In this document: positions 37,101 to 46,177 of the stretch, in pieces
Layout: every line of letters starts with the position of its first letter
How positions within the stretch are numbered: the first letter of the stretch is position 1
NCBI GenBank assembly: GCA_035328405.1
Contig: DAOLIT010000027.1
Coordinates: 1 to 64,000 of the forward strand
Length of the DNA stretch: 64,000 bases
Reading direction: 5' to 3'
DNA from: JAEUKA01 sp035328405
GTDB taxonomy: Bacteria; Myxococcota_A; Polyangia; Palsa-1104; JAEUJZ01
Notes under the pieces: model-generated
Database searches by the model: none
What the model saw: the letters and a program-made list of their open reading frames with translations, nothing else
What the model was told of the DNA's origin: nothing
Translations under genes and position numbers: made by a program

Positions 37101-38105
37101 ATGAACAGTGCTGGCATAGCTTCCGCTTCCTCTCCTCGAGCCGCTGCGGTGTGGGCTGCGTACTCGACGATGATGCGGCTGTGTCACGCCGTCGGACAGG
37201 TGGTTCACGGCAAAAGCGAAGTGATCCGTCTGGCGGTGGTGGCGCTTGCGGCGCGCGGACACCTTCTTTTGGAGGACATTCCGGGCGTGGGCAAAACGAC
37301 GCTTGCGCGGGCACTGGCGAAAGCGACGGGAGGCACGTTTCGGCGCATCCAATTCACTTCGGATTTGTTGCCGTCGGATGTGATCGGCGTTTCGGTGTGG
37401 AATGAAGAAACGCGCCTGTTCGAGTTCAAACAGGGGCCGCTGTTTGCGAATGTGGTGCTGGCGGACGAGGTGAACCGCGCGGCACCGCGCACGCAAAGCA
37501 GTCTGCTCGAAGCGATGAGCGAAGGTCGCGTGTCGGTCGATCACGTCACGTACACGTTGGAACAGCCTTTTTTGGTGATGGCGACGCAAAATCCGCTGGA
37601 GCACTTTGGAACGTATCCTTTGCCGGAAAGCCAAATGGACCGTTTTTTGTTGCGTTTGCGGCTGGGATATCCGTCGCGAATGGACGAACGGCGCGTGGTG
37701 ATGCGGGGCAGCCAATACGATCCGATTGAAGACCTGACGCCGGCTGCGACACCGCAAGACGTGACGCAAATGCAGGATACGGTTTGCCTGGTTCGCGTCG
37801 AGGAATCGCTTCTGGAATACGCGGAACGGCTGGTGGCGGAGACACGCAGGTCGGCGCTTCTGCAACTGGGGGTTTCTCCGCGTGGTTTTCAGTCGTGGTA
37901 TCGAGCGGCGCAGGCTCGGGCACTGTCGGAAAATCGCGATTTTTGCGTGCCGGATGATTTTCGGGATTTGGCGGTGTCGGCGCTGGCGCACCGTGTGGTT
38001 TTGCCAGGAGGCAGCCAAGCGGGCTACGGCGATGCGCTCAGCAACGGTCGGGCCGAGGCAGAACGCATTTTGTCAGGAATCATCGACCGCGTTCCGGTGC
38101 CATGA
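37101..38105 (+). CDS. MoxR-family AAA+ ATPase
   Basis: About 334 residues. Walker A DIPGVGKTT, Walker B LADEVNRA and the arginine-finger region of MoxR ATPases (LLEAMSEGRVSVD, TQNPLEHFGTYPLPE) are intact. MoxR proteins act as chaperones for the assembly or activation of partner complexes. It heads an operon with a DUF58 protein and a transglutaminase-like membrane protein, the standard trio; the next gene starts four bases before its stop. A TTG at 37089 is an alternative start. Confidence 0.95.
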   Translation: MNSAGIASASSPRAAAVWAAYSTMMRLCHAVGQVVHGKSEVIRLAVVALAARGHLLLEDIPGVGKTTLARALAKATGGTFRRIQFTSDLLPSDVIGVSVWNEETRLFEFKQGPLFANVVLADEVNRAAPRTQSSLLEAMSEGRVSVDHVTYTLEQPFLVMATQNPLEHFGTYPLPESQMDRFLLRLRLGYPSRMDERRVVMRGSQYDPIEDLTPAATPQDVTQMQDTVCLVRVEESLLEYAERLVAETRRSALLQLGVSPRGFQSWYRAAQARALSENRDFCVPDDFRDLAVSALAHRVVLPGGSQAGYGDALSNGRAEAERILSGIIDRVPVP

Positions 38106-39199
38106 GGCTGCGTTTCCTCACCCGTCTGCGCGGCGTGCGTCCAACGCGCGACGGCGTGTGGGTGATGGCGGCGGGCGGATGTCTGCTGGTGGTCGCGCTG
38201 AACAGCGGAAACAACCTGCTGTATTTGCTGTTGTCGATGATGATTGCGCTGCTCGTGACGGCGCTGTGCATCGCGGAAGCGTCGCTGCGCGGCATCGTGC
38301 CAAAGCGATCGCCACCCGCCAGACTGCATGCCGGTGTGCCGTTTTTGATGGGCATTGCGCTGCGGAACGAAAAGAAGAGGCTGTCTTCCTTTTCGATCGA
38401 AGTGGAAGACCTGTGCGATGAAAAAGTGGTCGATAAACGCTGCTATTTTTTGAAAATCCCGTCGGGAAGAACACAACAAACGGCGTATCGACACACGTTG
38501 CCACGGCGCGGGCGGTACGTGTTTTCGGCGTTCCGCATCTCGACGAAGTTTCCGTTCGCGCTGTTTCGTTCGTCTCGGTATGTGGAACATCGTTCGGAAA
38601 TCGTGGTGTATCCGGCGATTGTGCCTCTTCAACATTTTCCAAAGACGCTCACGTCGGCAGTGGGAGAGCGTTCGATGCCAAAACTCGGGCGTCGGGGCAA
38701 TTTCCACGGGCTGCGCGAATACCAAACCGGCGACGATCCGCGGGACATCCATTGGCGCAGCTCGGCGCGTCGTCAACGGCTAATGGTGCGCGAGCAGGAA
38801 ATCGAGGCGGTGCAACAAGTCACGTTGTTTGTAGACAATGCGCTGCCGCTCGACAAACGGGACGACCCCGACGAACTTGACAACCTCGAAAAGGTGATTT
38901 CGTGGGCGGCTTCCCTCGGGGCGTTTTATTTGGAACAGGGTTATGCAGTGCGTCTGTGTGTGCGCAGCCTGGACCCGCCGCTGTCCCCTTTGTGGAGCCC
39001 GTCGAGTTTGCAAAAACTACTTCTGACCCTCGCGCTCTTGCCAACGGTTTCGCCGGATGTGCCGTTTCAAAAACCACCGCCTTTGCCTCGGCACGGAACC
39101 TTGCCGGTCGCCGGCAGCGGTGACAGTCTGATCCTGGTGCGTCCGGGGGCCGACCTTTCCAAAGACAAACCTTGCGGCCACATTTTGGAGGCCAAGTGA
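38102..39199 (+). CDS. DUF58 (von Willebrand-type) membrane protein
   Basis: 365 residues with two membrane helices near residues 20-65, a beta-sandwich, and the DUF58 motif DDPRDIHWRSSAR (about 214-226) that leads into a vWA-like fold. DUF58 proteins are encoded with MoxR ATPases and are believed to be their clients. Starts with ATG overlapping moxR by four bases and its own stop TGA overlaps the start of the next gene. Confidence 0.93.
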   Translation: MRLRFLTRLRGVRPTRDGVWVMAAGGCLLVVALNSGNNLLYLLLSMMIALLVTALCIAEASLRGIVPKRSPPARLHAGVPFLMGIALRNEKKRLSSFSIEVEDLCDEKVVDKRCYFLKIPSGRTQQTAYRHTLPRRGRYVFSAFRISTKFPFALFRSSRYVEHRSEIVVYPAIVPLQHFPKTLTSAVGERSMPKLGRRGNFHGLREYQTGDDPRDIHWRSSARRQRLMVREQEIEAVQQVTLFVDNALPLDKRDDPDELDNLEKVISWAASLGAFYLEQGYAVRLCVRSLDPPLSPLWSPSSLQKLLLTLALLPTVSPDVPFQKPPPLPRHGTLPVAGSGDSLILVRPGADLSKDKPCGHILEAK

Positions 39200-41325
39200 G
39201 GTTCGCCAAAACCCACAAAGCCGTGTCGTACCTGATGGTCTCGACGGCGGTGGTGATGTTGATGCTGACGGGCGAGCTTCCTGTGTGGGAATGTATGCTG
39301 GTGTCGGTGGGGATTGTAGCGTCGTACTTTTTCGATCCGCAAACCCGCGTATTCATGCAGCGCGATGCGTATGGGTATTCGCTGTACGGCACGCTGGGTC
39401 TGGTCACTTCGTTTCTTCTTTACCGAGCGGCCCAAGACGATGCCTGGTGGGAAGGTGGCCTGCACCTTTTGCTGCTGTTTTTGGTCGCGAAGCTGTGGCA
39501 CAGGCGGCACAACGGCGATTACTTGCAGGCGTATGTATGCAGTTTTGTGGTTTTGCTGGCGGCGACGCTGGTTGAAATCAGCCTGTTTTACGCACTGTTT
39601 TTGTTTCTGTACGTCGTGTTTGCCATGTGGACGCTCACGCTGTTTCACCTCCGTCGAGAAATGGAGGAAAACTATCTGCTCAAGCACTTGCCCGGTCGGC
39701 ACGGTCAAGCCGCCGAGAGCGAGCGCGTTGAAGTCGAGCGGATTCTCAACTCGCGCCGCGTCGTCGGCTGGTCGTTTTTGCTCGTGACCACTGCGTCGGG
39801 TCTGGGCACGTTTTTGCTCGCGTGGCTTCTGTTTGTGTTGCTTCCCAGGGTGCAAGCCAGCGTCGATTTGCCGTTTCATCGGCGGGCGTTGCCGACGATG
39901 GGTTTTTCCGAGCACCTCGAATTGGGCCATTACGGTCTTTTGCGCGACAACCCCCGCAAAGTGATGCAGGTCGAAGTGCTCAGCAGCCCACGGCCCGCCG
40001 AGATGCGGCTGCGCGGCGTCACGTTTGCGCATTACGAAAACAAACAGTGGTCGCAATTGCCCGGCAACGAGCGTCCGGTTGCGTTGCGAGACAAACGAGC
40101 GTCGCTTTTGCCAGGAGAGTTTTTTCCAGCGACCGAAACGCCCTGGGTCGAGATTTATCTGGAGCCGCTCGAGGCCGATTCGCTGTTTCTGCCGACACCG
40201 AACCCCAGGCCGGCCAGCTCGGTTTTGTTTGCGGAAAGTTCGGCGACCGCCGCCATCGAACTCTTCCAGCGGCCCGATGGACAGTTTTTGGTACGCGGCC
40301 CGCGTGGGCGACTGCATTACAGCGTGTTTTTTGATCAGGCCGCGACGGTGTCATCCGCACCCAAAACAGCGCCGCGGGCCTATCTGTCCTTGCCGCCCAA
40401 TTTGCAACAGAGACTGCGCGGCTTGGCAGATTCTGTGGTGCAAGGTGCGCAAACCCCGCGCGAAAAAGCAGAGCGGCTGCGCGGCCATTTGCACAAGCAC
40501 TACCGCTACACCACGCGGCTGTGGAAACCGACGCAACCCGAGCCCATTCTCGAGTTTTTGGAACACCAAAAACAGGGGCACTGCGAGTATTTCGCGACGG
40601 CGATGGCGTTGCTTCTTCGCAGCGTGGACATTCCCTCGCGCACGGTGAACGGATACCTGTCTACGGAATGGAACCCCAAAGGTTTTTTCGTCGTGCGGCA
40701 ACAGCACGCGCATTCCTGGGTCGAGGCGTTTTTCGACGGTCAATGGGTCGTGTTGGACCCAACACCGCCGCAGACCTCACCCCGTTTTCTGCCCGTCCTT
40801 CATTCCATGCGCCAGTTTTTCGACGGGCTCGAAATGGACTTCGGCAAATACGTGCTGGAATACGACACGTTTGCGCAGCAAAAACTCGGAGACCGCTTTT
40901 CCACTTTGTGGAAGCCGTCCAAGACCACCGCGAAAGAGAACACCGACTTTGGAATGGCACGCGCGCTTATGTGGGTGGCTGTCTTGTTCGGTGTCCTTTT
41001 GTGCGCGGGGGTCGTGTGGCTGTTTTTGCGGCGCAGGCGGCGCAAACTTCCGCGTGTGGTCCAGCAGCTCAGCAGCGACGGGAATGTTGCGCTCAAACGA
41101 ACGATGGCGCTTTTGCGCAAACGCGGTTTTGAACGCGGACCTTATGAGACGTTGCAAATGCTGGCCGACCGTTTGGCCGAGCAAAGTGATGCGTCAGCCC
41201 CGCTGTTCGCCAAACTCGTCGAGCATTTTTACGCGCATCGTTTTGGCGATGTGCCGCTCGACCACATCGAAGTGGAACGGCTCATCTCTGCCCTCAAAGA
41301 CCTGCCCAAACGCCTCTCCATGTAG
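39196..41325 (+). CDS. TgpA-type transglutaminase-like membrane protein
   Basis: About 709 residues from a GTG at 39196, with GGAGG five bases upstream and a GTGA overlap with the DUF58 stop. About six N-terminal helices (residues 10-230) are followed by a periplasmic transglutaminase-like domain with the Cys-His-Asp triad in GHCEYFATAMALL, QHAHSWVEAFF and VVLDPTPP. One more helix (near 600) precedes a cytoplasmic DUF4129-like tail. This is the Pseudomonas TgpA architecture, usually essential or important for the cell envelope. It closes the MoxR operon. Confidence 0.94.
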   Translation: MRFAKTHKAVSYLMVSTAVVMLMLTGELPVWECMLVSVGIVASYFFDPQTRVFMQRDAYGYSLYGTLGLVTSFLLYRAAQDDAWWEGGLHLLLLFLVAKLWHRRHNGDYLQAYVCSFVVLLAATLVEISLFYALFLFLYVVFAMWTLTLFHLRREMEENYLLKHLPGRHGQAAESERVEVERILNSRRVVGWSFLLVTTASGLGTFLLAWLLFVLLPRVQASVDLPFHRRALPTMGFSEHLELGHYGLLRDNPRKVMQVEVLSSPRPAEMRLRGVTFAHYENKQWSQLPGNERPVALRDKRASLLPGEFFPATETPWVEIYLEPLEADSLFLPTPNPRPASSVLFAESSATAAIELFQRPDGQFLVRGPRGRLHYSVFFDQAATVSSAPKTAPRAYLSLPPNLQQRLRGLADSVVQGAQTPREKAERLRGHLHKHYRYTTRLWKPTQPEPILEFLEHQKQGHCEYFATAMALLLRSVDIPSRTVNGYLSTEWNPKGFFVVRQQHAHSWVEAFFDGQWVVLDPTPPQTSPRFLPVLHSMRQFFDGLEMDFGKYVLEYDTFAQQKLGDRFSTLWKPSKTTAKENTDFGMARALMWVAVLFGVLLCAGVVWLFLRRRRRKLPRVVQQLSSDGNVALKRTMALLRKRGFERGPYETLQMLADRLAEQSDASAPLFAKLVEHFYAHRFGDVPLDHIEVERLISALKDLPKRLSM

Positions 41326-41340
41326 GTCTGCTTGCTCTGT

Positions 41341-41688
41341 TCAAAAGAGTCTGTGAACCAGCCAAGTGATTCCGCTGTTCAGAACCCCTGTCACCACAGA
41401 CCCGAGCAGCGCGGGTACAAATCCATCTACTTTCACGCCATCGATGAACTTGTCCGTCAGCAGAAACAGGAACGCTCGGATCACGATGCAGAACAGACCC
41501 AGCGTCAAAATCACCAGCGGCCAAGTCAAAAACGCTATCAACTTGAACAGCAAACCGTCGAGCAACGCGAACACGAGCGAAAAACCAAACGCACAGCGGA
41601 AGGAACGCACTTCGATCCCCGGAACCACACGTGCGGTCAACATGAACGCCAAAGCATACAGAAACACAGACGCGACAAAGGAAAGCAT
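41341..41688 (-). CDS. Phage-holin-superfamily-IV-like membrane protein
   Basis: 115 residues with four membrane helices, the pattern of the PF04020 family once named phage holin 4 (YvlD type). The start at 41688 has GGAGG seven bases upstream; an upstream ATG at 41736 has no ribosome site. In most bacteria the protein is not phage-linked. It is convergent with the TgpA gene (16 bases apart). Confidence 0.85.
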   Translation of the reverse strand: MLSFVASVFLYALAFMLTARVVPGIEVRSFRCAFGFSLVFALLDGLLFKLIAFLTWPLVILTLGLFCIVIRAFLFLLTDKFIDGVKVDGFVPALLGSVVTGVLNSGITWLVHRLF

Positions 41689-41775
41689 GGGGGAACCTCC
41701 AAGATTGTTTCGGACCACAGGATGCCCAGACAACAAGACAACAGACGCCAGACCGATCTTGCCTGGAATGCCTCA

Positions 41776-41804
41776 GCACAAAAAGGGGAGGCCCATTTTT
41801 TGTG
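41776..41804. other. Hairpin in the intergenic region
   Basis: Arms GCACAAAAA (41776-41784) and TTTTTGTGC (41796-41804) form a perfect 9-bp stem with an 11-base loop. It lies in the 190-base gap between the holin-like gene and the STAS gene pair, close to where the accessory region begins. Whether it is a terminator or an insertion scar is open. Confidence 0.6.
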
Positions 41805-41878
41805 CATGGGGAACGCCCGTTCCGCATCTTTCCAAGCACACCTGTCCGCCCATGTAGGGAGGGGCAAAGTTCTATTTT

Positions 41879-42538
41879 TTGTTTCAAAAACGCGATACGC
41901 TCGGGCACGTGCATGGTCAGCTATATCAGCGACTGGAGCGGGTCATTGACGTGATTGCAAGGGCGGCAGCAGGTGACCTGTTGGCACGCGTTCCGACCGA
42001 AGAAGAAGGTCAAGAGCAGATCCTGGAGCTGGAGTACGGGGTAAACACCCTCCTTGAGGAGGTCTCCAAAGCCAGGGCTGACAGCGAAGCCCAGCAGCAA
42101 GAGATCGCCCGGCATACCGCCAAGCTGCTGGAGCAACAGCAGGAGCTGATGCGGCTGCTGTCTACCCCGGTGATTACGGTCTGGCCGGGCGTGCTGGCAC
42201 TCCCCATCATCGGGGAAGTCGGACCCGAGCGAGCAGCGACCATGACCGAGTCTGTGCTGGCTCACGTGGTCACCGCGCGGGCCACGCACATCATTTTGGA
42301 CCTGACCGGAATGACGGTGGCAGAACTCGCGACAACCCAATCTTTGCTGCGGTTGGCTCAGGCGGTGCATCTCCTCGGTGCGCGCTGTCTCCTGACCGGG
42401 GTTTCACCGCACCTGGCGCGCAGCCTGATCGAGACCTCGTCGGATCTGTCAGGAGTTGCTTCGCTGCCAACGCTCGCCGATGCCATTGCCCACGTCCTGC
42501 GGGAACGCGGCGTGCAGATCGTGACGAAAAAGAAATGA
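41879..42538 (+). CDS. RsbR-like STAS-domain protein
   Basis: 219 residues. A helical N-terminal part (about 15-90, coiled coil around AQQQEIARHTAKLLEQQQEL) precedes a C-terminal STAS domain (about 95-210: VITVWPGVLALPIIG, THIILDLTGMTVAELATTQ, LLTGVSPHLARSLIE). RsbR-type proteins build stressosome-like complexes and are controlled by phosphorylation of Thr/Ser in the STAS part; TTQSL is the matching place. The start is uncertain: TTG at 41879 has GGGAGGGG about 15 bases upstream; GTG at 41909 is a shorter choice. The downstream SpoIIAA-like gene follows after 12 bases, so they form an operon. Confidence 0.8.
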   Translation: MFQKRDTLGHVHGQLYQRLERVIDVIARAAAGDLLARVPTEEEGQEQILELEYGVNTLLEEVSKARADSEAQQQEIARHTAKLLEQQQELMRLLSTPVITVWPGVLALPIIGEVGPERAATMTESVLAHVVTARATHIILDLTGMTVAELATTQSLLRLAQAVHLLGARCLLTGVSPHLARSLIETSSDLSGVASLPTLADAIAHVLRERGVQIVTKKK

Positions 42539-42550
42539 AAGGTGGTACCG

Positions 42551-42907
42551 ATGCCCATTTCTAGCGAGGAAGGAACATCGCCCAAAGGACAGCGCCTCTT
42601 GGTGTCCAAGGTCTCTGGTCAGGTCTCGTTGGCGGATGCGGAGGCCATGGGAAACCTGCTCAAGCCGGGACAGCCCTTTCACCATGCCAAGGTGCTGTGC
42701 ATCGTAGACAAGAGTACGGACTATCACGCGGATGCACGACGCCACTTCAAGACGTTCACCGGCAACTATGCAAAAATGGCGACCGTCGTCAGTAGCTCCC
42801 TGGTCCGGGCCACCATCAACTTCATGGTGCGCATCATCGGTACCGGCGATGCAATGAAGCTCTTCAACACGGAAGCAGAGGCCTTGGCTTGGCTGGACGA
42901 AAACTAG
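42551..42907 (+). CDS. SpoIIAA-like (STAS/SEC14-type) protein
   Basis: 118 residues, ATG at 42551 with AAAGGTGG upstream. The pattern VDKSTDYHADARRHFKTFTG, FMVRIIGTGDAMKLF, EALAWL matches the SpoIIAA-like group of STAS-fold proteins of unknown partner. It belongs to the same small operon as the RsbR-like protein. Both genes have high-GC codon use like the island to the right, but I cannot say if they came with it. Confidence 0.75.
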   Translation: MPISSEEGTSPKGQRLLVSKVSGQVSLADAEAMGNLLKPGQPFHHAKVLCIVDKSTDYHADARRHFKTFTGNYAKMATVVSSSLVRATINFMVRIIGTGDAMKLFNTEAEALAWLDEN

Positions 42908-42910
42908 CCG

Positions 42911-43047
42911 ATTCGTGGGCAGAGTTGGTCACGCATGGTCAACCTTGCACTGAGCCCGTGCAAAAGGACACAAATTCAACCTTGCATCCAGAACCTTGAA
43001 TTCAACCAAGCCCAGGCGCGGTGTATTCAAGGTTCTGTACGGCGCTG
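42911..43047 (-). pseudogene. Relic of a second fic gene start with its operator region
   Basis: The minus strand below 42937 reads MRDQLCPRI, matching the first residues MRRDQLHPQI of the fic gene at 44870-46048, and then ends. The next 110 bases to the right (42938-43047) are a diverged copy of the region upstream of that fic gene, including AACCTTGAATTCAACC at 42992-43007 and a TGTATTCAAGG box near 43022. So only the promoter and nine codons of a second Fic locus remain. The differences between the copies show they are related elements, not a recent duplication. Confidence 0.8.
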
Positions 43048-43106
43048 GCCCCGCAGCCACTTGCGCGTGGTCCACAAAACAGGGTCCACAGCCCGATTTT
43101 GGGCAC

Positions 43107-43143
43107 AAAAAAACCCCGTGGTGAAATTCAGTCACCGACGGGG
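43107..43143 (-). terminator. Rho-independent terminator next to tRNA repeat 1
   Basis: On the minus strand a hairpin with arms CCCCGT/ACGGGG and GGTGA/TCACC (43114-43143) is followed by seven T (A run at 43107-43113). It is placed exactly where the terminator of the tRNA gene would be, just past the repeated tRNA 3' part. Confidence 0.8.
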
Positions 43144-43150
43144 ATTTGAT

Positions 43151-43195
<45 letters not shown>

Positions 43196-43286
43196 GCTGG
43201 GGTCCGTCGGAAGCGAGATTCGTTTCATTGCCCAGCATGGGCAAGAGGGCGAAATTGCAGGCACTTCACCGCAGAACCTGTGGCGC

Positions 43287-44048
43287 ATGCGCCAGTTTTT
43301 CGACGCGTATTGCGGCCAGCCAGAACTCTCAACACTGTTGAGAGAACTGCCGTGGTCCGCCCATCTGCACATCCTCGGCAAGTCGAAGCAGCCCGAGGAA
43401 CGAGTGTTCTATCTGCGCATCGCGACGCAGCAGCGCTGGTCGGTGCGTGAGGTCGCTCGTCAGATCGACGCAGCGCTGTTCGAGCGCGCAGTCCTGAGCC
43501 CACCAAAAGTCTCAACAGCGCTGAGAGAACTCCATCCCGACGCCGAGTCTGCCTTTCGCGACGCCTACCTACTCGAATTTCTGGATCTGCCCCAGGATCA
43601 TCGCGAGGCGGACTTGCATCAGAGCCTGCTGCGTAACCTTAGTCGTTTTTTGGCCGAGCTGGGCCGCGACTTCTGCTTCGTTGGCAGCGAGGTGCCGCTG
43701 CAAGTCGGCGGTCGCGACTTCGCCCTTGACCTGCTGTTCTTCCATCGGGGGCCAGCTTGCCTCGTTGCTATCGAACTCAAGCTCGGCGAGTTCCAGCCCG
43801 AGCATCTGGGCAAGCTCGAGTTTTACCTCGAAGCACTCGACCGGGATGTCCGCAAGCCGCACGAAGGTCCGTCAATTGGCGTGCTTCTGTGCGCCAGCAA
43901 AGACAACGAAGTCGTCGAGTATGCACTCAGTCGCTCGCTCTCTCCCGCCCTCGTCGCCGAGTACAAAACCCGCCTCCCCGACAAAAGGCTCCTGCAAGCC
44001 AAACTGCACGAGTTCTATTCACTGGAGTCCCTCGGGAGTGCGGTCTGA
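43287..44048 (+). CDS. YhcG/DUF1016-type PD-(D/E)XK nuclease, N-terminally truncated
   Basis: 253 residues of a protein normally of about 330-350. The C-terminal two thirds of the YhcG family are complete: NLWRMRQFFDAY (partly before the ATG), ELPWSAHLHIL, YLRIATQQRWSVREVARQI, and the nuclease core with Asp in FALDLLFF and ExK in VAIELKLG. The first domain (the DUF1016_N helical part) is missing; its frame stays open to about 43245, where the conserved end of the element begins, so the gene was cut by an insertion or deletion at the att-proximal end. Relatives sit near restriction systems and are tied to DNA repair or phage defence. Confidence 0.85.
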   Translation: MRQFFDAYCGQPELSTLLRELPWSAHLHILGKSKQPEERVFYLRIATQQRWSVREVARQIDAALFERAVLSPPKVSTALRELHPDAESAFRDAYLLEFLDLPQDHREADLHQSLLRNLSRFLAELGRDFCFVGSEVPLQVGGRDFALDLLFFHRGPACLVAIELKLGEFQPEHLGKLEFYLEALDRDVRKPHEGPSIGVLLCASKDNEVVEYALSRSLSPALVAEYKTRLPDKRLLQAKLHEFYSLESLGSAV

Positions 44049-44262
44049 CGAAAGCCGCTTACGATGCGAGCAGTGCCGGTGCCGTGTGCGGACAAACGCT
44101 TCAGTCTCGTGTGTCTACGTTGGCCAGCCGAAGCAGGACGAGACTCTTGGCCGGGCCGTCTTCGCGCATGGCCGCCAGTCGTCCCACCTCAAGGCAAGCT
44201 TCACGAGGTCGGGTTCATACTTCCTGGGCCCCGAGCAGACAGGCTTCGGTGGCATCAGAAAC
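44049..44262. other. Short gap without a recognised gene
   Basis: Between the YhcG-type gene and the unknown gene on the other strand. Short open stretches exist on both strands (for example a plus-strand CLEVGRLAAMREDGPAKSL), which may be a gene remnant, but none has a start, domain or partner I can support. Confidence 0.4.
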
Positions 44263-44676
44263 TTACAAGTAGGCCCCGTTCATCCGTCGCACCATTTTCC
44301 CACTCCGCTCCAGCGACTGTTTCCACAGAAACTCTTCACTCTGCGCATCCAATCGAAACCCGATGATGAGCCACTGCGGCTCCCCTCGCAGCTTGACCGG
44401 CGGCTTGGTCATCAACTCCCACCCGTCCGTCAGTGCCGCTTCGATGGCTTGCTCGTCGATGGGCCGCTGTTCCTTGAGCTTCCGGGCCGTCACCCTGCGC
44501 ATGTATTTCTTCTGCCAGCGCGCATAGTGGTCGAGCACCCGCAGTTCATCCGTCTTCCGTTCGATCAGCGGATCTGCCGTCGGATCGTAGCCTGCCGATG
44601 CAACGTGATTTCCGTACTGCCCAGGCGACATCAATCGCAGCATCCGATTTGCGATTCGCTCTCGCTCATGCGCCAC
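44263..44676 (-). CDS. Hypothetical protein of element A
   Basis: 137 residues from a GTG (MAHERERIANRM). Charged, mostly helical N-terminal half with a conserved-looking stretch WQKKYMRRVTARKLKEQRP, and a C-terminal beta-rich half (GEPQWLIIGFRLDAQSEEFLW). No known family is evident. It lies downstream of fic on the same strand, about 190 bases away, so it may be the end of the same transcript. The upstream frame has a stop seven codons before the GTG. Confidence 0.5.
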   Translation of the reverse strand: MAHERERIANRMLRLMSPGQYGNHVASAGYDPTADPLIERKTDELRVLDHYARWQKKYMRRVTARKLKEQRPIDEQAIEAALTDGWELMTKPPVKLRGEPQWLIIGFRLDAQSEEFLWKQSLERSGKMVRRMNGAYL

Positions 44677-44752
44677 CTCGTCGCGATGTCTTCAAAGTGC
44701 TCGATAATCTGCCAAATGGGCCGACTCTCGACGGGAGCGGAGCGCCTCTAGA

Positions 44753-44794
44753 GTTTCCACAAAGCCCAATCTGCGACGAAAAAGGCTTTGGAAA
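44753..44794. other. Inverted repeat downstream of fic
   Basis: Arms GTTTCCACAAAGCC (44753-44766) and GGCTTTGGAAAC (44783-44794) pair over 12 bases with a two-base bulge. Located between the fic stop and the next minus-strand gene; without a T run it is not a typical terminator. Confidence 0.5.
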
Positions 44795-44869
44795 CTACCC
44801 TTTTCTCACTCGGGGGACTTGGCCAAAAACAGCGCCTTTTTCGACCTCCATTCTAGAGGCCATTCGGCT

Positions 44870-46048
44870 TCAAAGCGGCGAAGTCCCAAACGGTCGATTC
44901 AAGATGTGGAGCACGTCCGGCGCAACAAAGATGCGGTTCTTTTGGTAGCCCGTACGCTCTGTCAGGATTCCCACCTGCACCAGACGCACCACCGCATCAT
45001 TTGCCGCTTGGAAGCTCACGCTGAGTAGCTCCGCCAGCCGCGCCACCGTCAGCACTGGCCAAGAGGACAACAGATCGAGAGTCCGCCGCGCTGACGACCC
45101 TTGCCGGAAGGACAGCGTAGTGGCCCAGCCTTCCCGAAGCGTGTGCAGGGCGCGCATCGTGTCTTCCACCTCTTTGACCGCCGCCACCACCGCCCGGCAG
45201 AGCAAGTCACACAGCGGAGTGAACACAAGCCGCTGCTGCGCCTGTTTCAGCGCTCCGTAATAGTCGCTGCGATGCGCTTCGAGGTACGGCGCGAGAAACA
45301 GCGGCGCATGACGTTCTGCCACCATCTGGAGCGGCAGCAGCATCCGCCCCACCCGTCCGTTGCCATCTCGGAAGGGGTGAATCGCCTCGAAGTGCGCATG
45401 CCCAAGCGCCATCCGAATCGGCAGCGGGAGCGGTGCCACTGCGTCGCCATCATCACGCAGAAAGCGCACTTGATCATCCATGCACTCGGCAATACGCGCC
45501 GGGGGCGGAGGATTGAACGTCGAGTGCGAGATATCGAGCCCCCCGCCGCCAATCCACACCACGCGCTGCCGAAACTCTCCCGGCACATCATCGTAGGCCG
45601 GATCGGCGCTCATGATGTCGCGATGAAGGGACTTGATAAACTCCGTCGTGAAAACGTTTCGTCCGTCGCGCTGCACGACCTCTAGACAGTGTTCTAAGGT
45701 CAGCGAGTAGCAGCGGACTTGCCGCGCCGCAGCGTGGCCAGAATCCCCGCCCGTCGCGTCGATTTCGAGAATCTCGTCGAGCGTGCTCTGGGTGCCCTCG
45801 ATGGCGGATGAGGACACCGCTTCTTGCCGATGCAGGATGCGCGTTGCTGGGAACGGCTGTGGCGACGTGGAGACGATGGCATCGAGCCGACCAATCGCTT
45901 CGATGGCGGACGCTGTGGCCGCGTTCAGTTCGTAGACGGGAATCGACTCAGGCGGGGGCAGCGGAACCACGCCATAGTGCGCCTGATGAGGCGCGGGAAG
46001 CTGCTCTAGACGGTCGATGATTTGTGGGTGGAGCTGGTCACGCCGCAT
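44870..46048 (-). CDS. Fic-domain protein with built-in inhibitory helix (class II)
   Basis: 392 residues, start at MRRDQLHPQ where the operator region begins. The Fic core carries the active-site loop HPFRDGNGRVGR, complete with the catalytic His and the phosphate-binding GNGR. Near residue 85 is SSAIEGT, the inhibitory (S/T)xxxE(G/N) helix that blocks ATP in class II Fic proteins. The C-terminal 70 residues form a winged-helix-like part (VLTVARLAELLSVSFQAANDAVVRL). Fic enzymes transfer AMP to hydroxyl side chains of target proteins; stand-alone members on elements act as toxins or regulators. Its upstream region holds palindromic operators, so control by itself (via the winged helix) or by a partner is likely. 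Confidence 0.92.
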   Translation of the reverse strand: MRRDQLHPQIIDRLEQLPAPHQAHYGVVPLPPPESIPVYELNAATASAIEAIGRLDAIVSTSPQPFPATRILHRQEAVSSSAIEGTQSTLDEILEIDATGGDSGHAAARQVRCYSLTLEHCLEVVQRDGRNVFTTEFIKSLHRDIMSADPAYDDVPGEFRQRVVWIGGGGLDISHSTFNPPPPARIAECMDDQVRFLRDDGDAVAPLPLPIRMALGHAHFEAIHPFRDGNGRVGRMLLPLQMVAERHAPLFLAPYLEAHRSDYYGALKQAQQRLVFTPLCDLLCRAVVAAVKEVEDTMRALHTLREGWATTLSFRQGSSARRTLDLLSSWPVLTVARLAELLSVSFQAANDAVVRLVQVGILTERTGYQKNRIFVAPDVLHILNRPFGTSPL

Positions 46049-46150
46049 GGTCAACCTTGCATTCAGCCCAGCCATCAGGCCACGAATTCAAGCTTGTCTC
46101 AATAACCTTGAATTCAACCCACCCCAAGCACCTTGTATTCAAGGTTAGGT
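46049..46150 (-). promoter_or_regulatory. fic operator/promoter region with repeated palindromes
   Basis: The 102 bases before fic contain AACCTTGAATTCAACC (46104-46119, core TTGAATTCAA a perfect palindrome), CCTTGTATTCAAGG (46131-46144), and two weaker versions (CAACCTTGCATTCAG at 46053 and GAATTCAAGCTTG at 46084). The spacing of about 27-50 bases and near symmetry suggest a dimeric repressor site. The same arrangement is kept in the relic at 42938-43047. Confidence 0.75.
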
Positions 46151-46177
46151 ACGTGCGTGTAGGCAGCAGAACAGGAC

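Noticed and set aside
41341..41688. Prophage remnant because of the holin-family match
   Set aside because: This family is common outside phages, and no other phage gene is adjacent.
43681..44751. Long plus-strand frame over the YhcG-type gene and beyond
   Set aside because: Shadow in another frame of the nuclease gene and antisense to the next gene; Ser/Arg-rich without domain.
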